Source of the DNA: Hoeflea sp.
GTDB taxonomy: Bacteria; Pseudomonadota; Alphaproteobacteria; Rhizobiales; Rhizobiaceae
Direction of reading: 5' to 3'
Length of the DNA: 64,000 nucleotides
Assembly (NCBI RefSeq): GCF_014359905.1
Contig: NZ_JACIYP010000001.1
Coordinates: 7,758-71,757, forward strand
In this document: in pieces, positions 60,750 through 64,000 of the stretch
Layout: each line of letters starts with the position of its first letter
Numbering within the stretch: the stretch's first letter is position 1
Notes under the pieces: generated by a model
Databases searched by the model: none
The model's input: only the letters and a program-made list of their open reading frames with translations
Told to the model about the DNA's origin: nothing
Translations under genes and position numbers: made by a program

Positions 60750-62012
60750 ATGCGCAGAGTCGTCATCACCGGAACGGGTGTGGTTTCTCCGCTCGGCTGC
60801 GGAACCGAGATCACGTGGTCGCGGCTGATCGCCGGCCAAAACGGCGCCTCGCGCGTTACCGCCTTCGATGTCAGCGACATCGCAGCCCAGATCGCCTGTT
60901 CCGTGCCGACCGATCTGTCGGTCGAGGGTGGCTTCAATCCGGATGACTGGATGGAGCCCAAGGAACAGCGCAAGATCGACAAGTTCATCCTGTTCGGCGT
61001 GGCCGCCGCCGAGATGGCGCTCAAGGATGCCGGCTGGAAGCCCGAGAGCCGCGAGGACCAGATCGCAACCGGCGTGATGATCGGCTCCGGCATCGGCGGC
61101 CTCGAAGGCATCGTCGAGGCGGGCTACACGCTCCGCGACAAGGGCCCGCGGCGGATTTCACCCTTCTTCATTCCCGGACGTCTGATCAACCTGGTCTCGG
61201 GCCAGGTCTCGATCCGCCACGGTCTTCGCGGCCCCAATCACGCCGTGGTGACGGCCTGCTCCACAGGCGCCCACGCCATTGGCGACGCCGCCCGGCTTAT
61301 AGCGCTCGGCGACGCCGACGTGATGGTCGCCGGCGGCGCGGAAGCCGCGATCTGCCGCATCGGGCTCGCTGGCTTCGCCGCCTGCAAGGCCCTGTCCACC
61401 TCGTACAACGACGCACCCGAAAAGGCCTCGCGCCCCTATGACCGCGACCGCGACGGTTTTGTCATGGGCGAGGGGGCGGCAACCGTGGTGCTCGAGGAAC
61501 TCGACCATGCACTGGCGCGCGGCGCCAACATCATCGCCGAAGTGGTGGGCTACGGCCTGTCGGGCGACGCCTATCACATCACCGCGCCGGCCGAGGATGG
61601 CGACGGCGCCTACCGCTGCATGCAGATGGCGCTCAAGCGCGCGGGCCTCACGCCCGCCGATGTCGACTACATCAACGCCCACGGCACCTCGACCATGGCC
61701 GACACGATCGAGCTTGGCGCCGTCGAGCGGCTGGTGGGCGACGCCGCGGCCAATATTTCGATGTCGTCGACCAAGTCGTCCATCGGCCATCTGCTGGGAG
61801 CTGCCGGCGCGATGGAGGCGGTCTTTGCCGCGCTTGCCATCCGCGACAATGTCGCCCCGCCGACGCTCAATCTCGACAATCCGGAGGTCGAATCCCGGAT
61901 CGATCTGGTTCCCAAGGTGGCGCGCAAGCGTCAGATCGACGTGGCTCTGTCCAATTCCTTCGGCTTTGGCGGCACCAATGCCTCGCTTGTTCTGAAGCGT
62001 TTTCAGGGGTGA
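60750..62012 (+). CDS. fabF: beta-ketoacyl-ACP synthase II FabF
   Basis: A 420-residue condensing enzyme. The catalytic triad is Cys170 (TACSTGAHAIG), His311 (NAHGTSTMADT) and His347 (SIGHLLGAAGA). It starts MRRVVITGTGVVSPLGCGTE and ends FGFGGTNASLVLKRF. It extends acyl-ACP by two carbons from malonyl-ACP. Length normal. Confidence 0.97.
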   Translation: MRRVVITGTGVVSPLGCGTEITWSRLIAGQNGASRVTAFDVSDIAAQIACSVPTDLSVEGGFNPDDWMEPKEQRKIDKFILFGVAAAEMALKDAGWKPESREDQIATGVMIGSGIGGLEGIVEAGYTLRDKGPRRISPFFIPGRLINLVSGQVSIRHGLRGPNHAVVTACSTGAHAIGDAARLIALGDADVMVAGGAEAAICRIGLAGFAACKALSTSYNDAPEKASRPYDRDRDGFVMGEGAATVVLEELDHALARGANIIAEVVGYGLSGDAYHITAPAEDGDGAYRCMQMALKRAGLTPADVDYINAHGTSTMADTIELGAVERLVGDAAANISMSSTKSSIGHLLGAAGAMEAVFAALAIRDNVAPPTLNLDNPEVESRIDLVPKVARKRQIDVALSNSFGFGGTNASLVLKRFQG

Positions 62013-62131
62013 TGACACCCGCGTGGGCAACTGCCCGCGCATCTTGTCCTCAAACCAGCATTTCGCCACATTGAGCGGTAAAGACACTGCACAGGGTTCT
62101 GCCCTCTATCATTCCAGCGGAGATTGGCCTC

Positions 62132-63334
62132 GTGAACGACCGCGATAATCAGAACAAGGGTATATTCGGCCGCGCCGGCGACAACAAGAACGCGGCGTCA
62201 GGCCCGATCGTGCCTGTGTCGCCGTCCCAGGCGCTCAAGCCCGAAAGGGCGCCGCAGCCGCCCAAGCGCTCCCGCCGCGCCCGCAACCAGGTCGTGGTGT
62301 TCCTGAACTTCGTGCTGTCGCTGATCATCTTCATCGCCATCGTGGGCGTCGGCGTGTTCTGGTACGGCAAGACCGAATTCGAAGGCCCCGGTCCGCTCGA
62401 CCAGACCACCAATTTCATGGTGCGCGAGGGCGCCGGTCTCAACCAGATCGCCGCCGGTCTCGAGCGGCAGGGGATCATCTCCAACCAGCGTATCTTCTCG
62501 CTCGGCGCCAAGAGCGAGCTCGGCGACGACACGCTCAAGGCCGGCGAGTACGAGATCAAGGCGCGCGCCTCGATGCGCGAGATCGTTGCCTTGTTGCAGT
62601 CGGGCAAATCGATCCTGCATTCCTTCACCGTGCCCGAAGGCCAGACCGTGCAGCAGGTGTTCGACCGGCTGAGAGCGGACGAGATGCTGGAAGGCGATCT
62701 GCCCGAAGAAATGCCGCCCGAAGGCGCGTTGCTGCCTGAGACCTACAAATTTTCGCGCGGCACCACGCGGGCCGAGATTGTCGAGCAGATGGCCAAGGCC
62801 CAGACCCGGGCTCTGGCGGGTGTCTGGGCGCGGCGCGATCCGGACCTGCCGCTTGAAACGCCCGAGGAACTGGTGATCCTCGCCTCCATCGTCGAGAAGG
62901 AAACCGCCCGCGCCGATGAGCGGCCGCGCGTTGCCGGCGTGTTCATCAACCGGCTTAACCGGGGCATGCGCCTGCAGTCCGACCCGACCATCATCTATGG
63001 CCTTTTCGGCGGAGCCGGGAAGCCGGCTGACCGGCCGATCTACCGCTCCGACATCGACAAGCCAACGCCCTACAACACCTATACGATCGATGGCCTGCCA
63101 CCGACGCCGATTGCCAATCCGGGTCGCGAGGCGATGGAGGCTGTCGCCAATCCGTCGCGCACCAAGGATCTTTACTTCGTCGCAGACGGCGCCGGCGGCC
63201 ACGCCTTCGCCGAAACGCTCGACGAGCACAACACCAATGTCGCCCGCTGGCGCCGGCTCGAGGCCGAGCAGGCGGCGGAAGCCGCGGCCGCAGCGGAAGC
63301 GGCTGCGGGCGAGGAACAGCCGGCAGGCAATTGA
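62132..63334 (+). CDS. mltG: endolytic transglycosylase MltG (YceG)
   Basis: A 400-residue inner-membrane enzyme that cuts nascent glycan strands and ends their growth. It starts at GTG 62132 after GGAG. The N-terminus is basic and cytoplasmic, TM is VFLNFVLSLIIFIAIVGVGV, then a LysM-like domain with REGAGLNQIAAGLERQGI. The catalytic Glu lies in LVILASIVEKETARADER, followed by VAGVFINRLNRGMRLQSDPT. The C-terminal tail is Ala/Glu-rich. Length normal to slightly long. Confidence 0.95.
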   Translation: MNDRDNQNKGIFGRAGDNKNAASGPIVPVSPSQALKPERAPQPPKRSRRARNQVVVFLNFVLSLIIFIAIVGVGVFWYGKTEFEGPGPLDQTTNFMVREGAGLNQIAAGLERQGIISNQRIFSLGAKSELGDDTLKAGEYEIKARASMREIVALLQSGKSILHSFTVPEGQTVQQVFDRLRADEMLEGDLPEEMPPEGALLPETYKFSRGTTRAEIVEQMAKAQTRALAGVWARRDPDLPLETPEELVILASIVEKETARADERPRVAGVFINRLNRGMRLQSDPTIIYGLFGGAGKPADRPIYRSDIDKPTPYNTYTIDGLPPTPIANPGREAMEAVANPSRTKDLYFVADGAGGHAFAETLDEHNTNVARWRRLEAEQAAEAAAAAEAAAGEEQPAGN

Positions 63335-63387
63335 TCCGGCCGGCCTGATGTCAGGCGCGGCCGGCCGACGACAACAGGGGGTGGGGC

Positions 63388-64000
63388 ATGGCGATCCAGT
63401 CGATGACGGGATTTGCGCGGCATGAGGGCGAGGCCGAAGGCTGCCGCTTCGTCTGGGAACTGCGCTCGGTCAACGGCAAGAGCCTCGATCTGCGCTTGAG
63501 GCTGCCGCAGGGTTTTGAGGCGCTGGAACAGCCGGTGCGCAAGGCGGCCGCCGCGGTCTTTGCACGCGGCAATCTCCAGGTCACACTTTCGGTCAGCGCC
63601 ACCGGCGCAGCCGTCGAAGCCGTGGTCAATAAGGCGGCGCTCGAGGCGGTGATCGATCTTTTGGGTAAGCTCGGAGACCGCATCGATGCGCGCAAGCCGG
63701 CGCTCGACGGCATTCTCAACATCAAGGGCGTGCTGGAATTCCGCGATCCCGAGCTGTCCGATTCCGCCCGAACCGCGCGCGACGCGGCGGTGCTGGAGGG
63801 GTTTCTTTCAGCGCTCGATGACCTCAAGGCGATGCGGTTGTCGGAAGGCGCCGCGCTTGCCAAGGTCCTGGGCGAGCAGGTCAATGAGATCGAACGCCTG
63901 ACGCTGGCCGTCGAGGCCGATCCGTCGCGCACGCCTGAGGTCATCCGCGAGCGGCTGGCGGCCCAGGTGGCGGCGCTGATGGATGCGGGCGCGGGGCTCG
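63388..64000 (+). CDS. YicC family protein (start only, runs off the window)
   Basis: The first 204 codons of a YicC/YloC family endoribonuclease. It starts MAIQSMTGFARHEGEAEGCR, with the family text VWELRSVNGKSLDLRLRLP and GFEALEQPVRKAAAAVFARG. YicC proteins are reported to act in RNA decay. No stop occurs before 64000. In this order of bacteria it is usually followed by gmk. Confidence 0.93.
   Translation, partial: MAIQSMTGFARHEGEAEGCRFVWELRSVNGKSLDLRLRLPQGFEALEQPVRKAAAAVFARGNLQVTLSVSATGAAVEAVVNKAALEAVIDLLGKLGDRIDARKPALDGILNIKGVLEFRDPELSDSARTARDAAVLEGFLSALDDLKAMRLSEGAALAKVLGEQVNEIERLTLAVEADPSRTPEVIRERLAAQVAALMDAGAGL

Overview
The window looks like a chromosomal segment of an alphaproteobacterium of the order Hyphomicrobiales (Rhizobiales). 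The DNA is GC-rich. The run feuP-feuQ, ccmI-ccmE-ccmF-ccmH, degP, a two-component pair, glnE, a PleC-like kinase and pepN follows, as I remember it, the order in Sinorhizobium-type genomes. The blocks rpsF-rpsR-DUF2232-rplI and fabD-fabG-acpP-fabF-mltG-yicC are also typical of the order. A Hoeflea-like marine member is possible, but I cannot name the genus from sequence alone.

Layout. (1) 1-2,968: the tail of a membrane protein, then an intact 2.5-kb IS1595-family insertion sequence with perfect 24-bp inverted ends and an AT-rich 8-bp target duplication. It carries passenger genes besides its transposase, including a small Cas2-like protein. It sits just upstream of a promoter/terminator pair that could make a small RNA of about 95 nt. 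(2) 2,969-18,668: a complete gene-transfer-agent (GTA) structural cluster of the RcGTA type: packaging, portal, protease, capsid, head-tail adaptors, tail, NlpC/P60 peptidase and the large TIM-barrel tail-tip protein. There is no integrase, replication or repressor gene. Two pairs of normally separate genes are joined in frame (protease-capsid, and tail chaperone-tape measure). A Dabb-domain gene with its own terminator and a REP-type palindrome lie between terminase and portal. (3) 18,697-35,214: two small ORFs, FeuPQ, a lipoprotein, cytochrome c maturation genes, an alpha/beta hydrolase-OsmC fusion, DegP, a second two-component system and GlnE. (4) 35,231-35,924: a deletion scar in which a cytochrome b561 gene and a divergent MarR-type regulator have both lost their 5' halves. 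(5) 36,103-50,652: a chemoreceptor, a zinc metallopeptidase, the PleC-like kinase, PepN, an orphan molybdenum hydroxylase large subunit, a DMT transporter, an MFS transporter and a family 4 uracil-DNA glycosylase. (6) 50,788-58,055: the ribosomal protein operon, a broken EAL-domain gene and assorted metabolic genes. (7) 58,366-64,000: fatty acid synthesis genes, mltG and the start of yicC.

How the genes work together. The GTA block would build a small tailed particle that packages host DNA. The ccm genes attach haem to c-type cytochromes in the periplasm, where DegP also acts. GlnE controls glutamine synthetase. FabD, FabG, AcpP and FabF form the core of type II fatty acid elongation. The least expected parts are the passenger-carrying IS and the modified GTA operon. 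No tRNA, rRNA or CRISPR array was seen.
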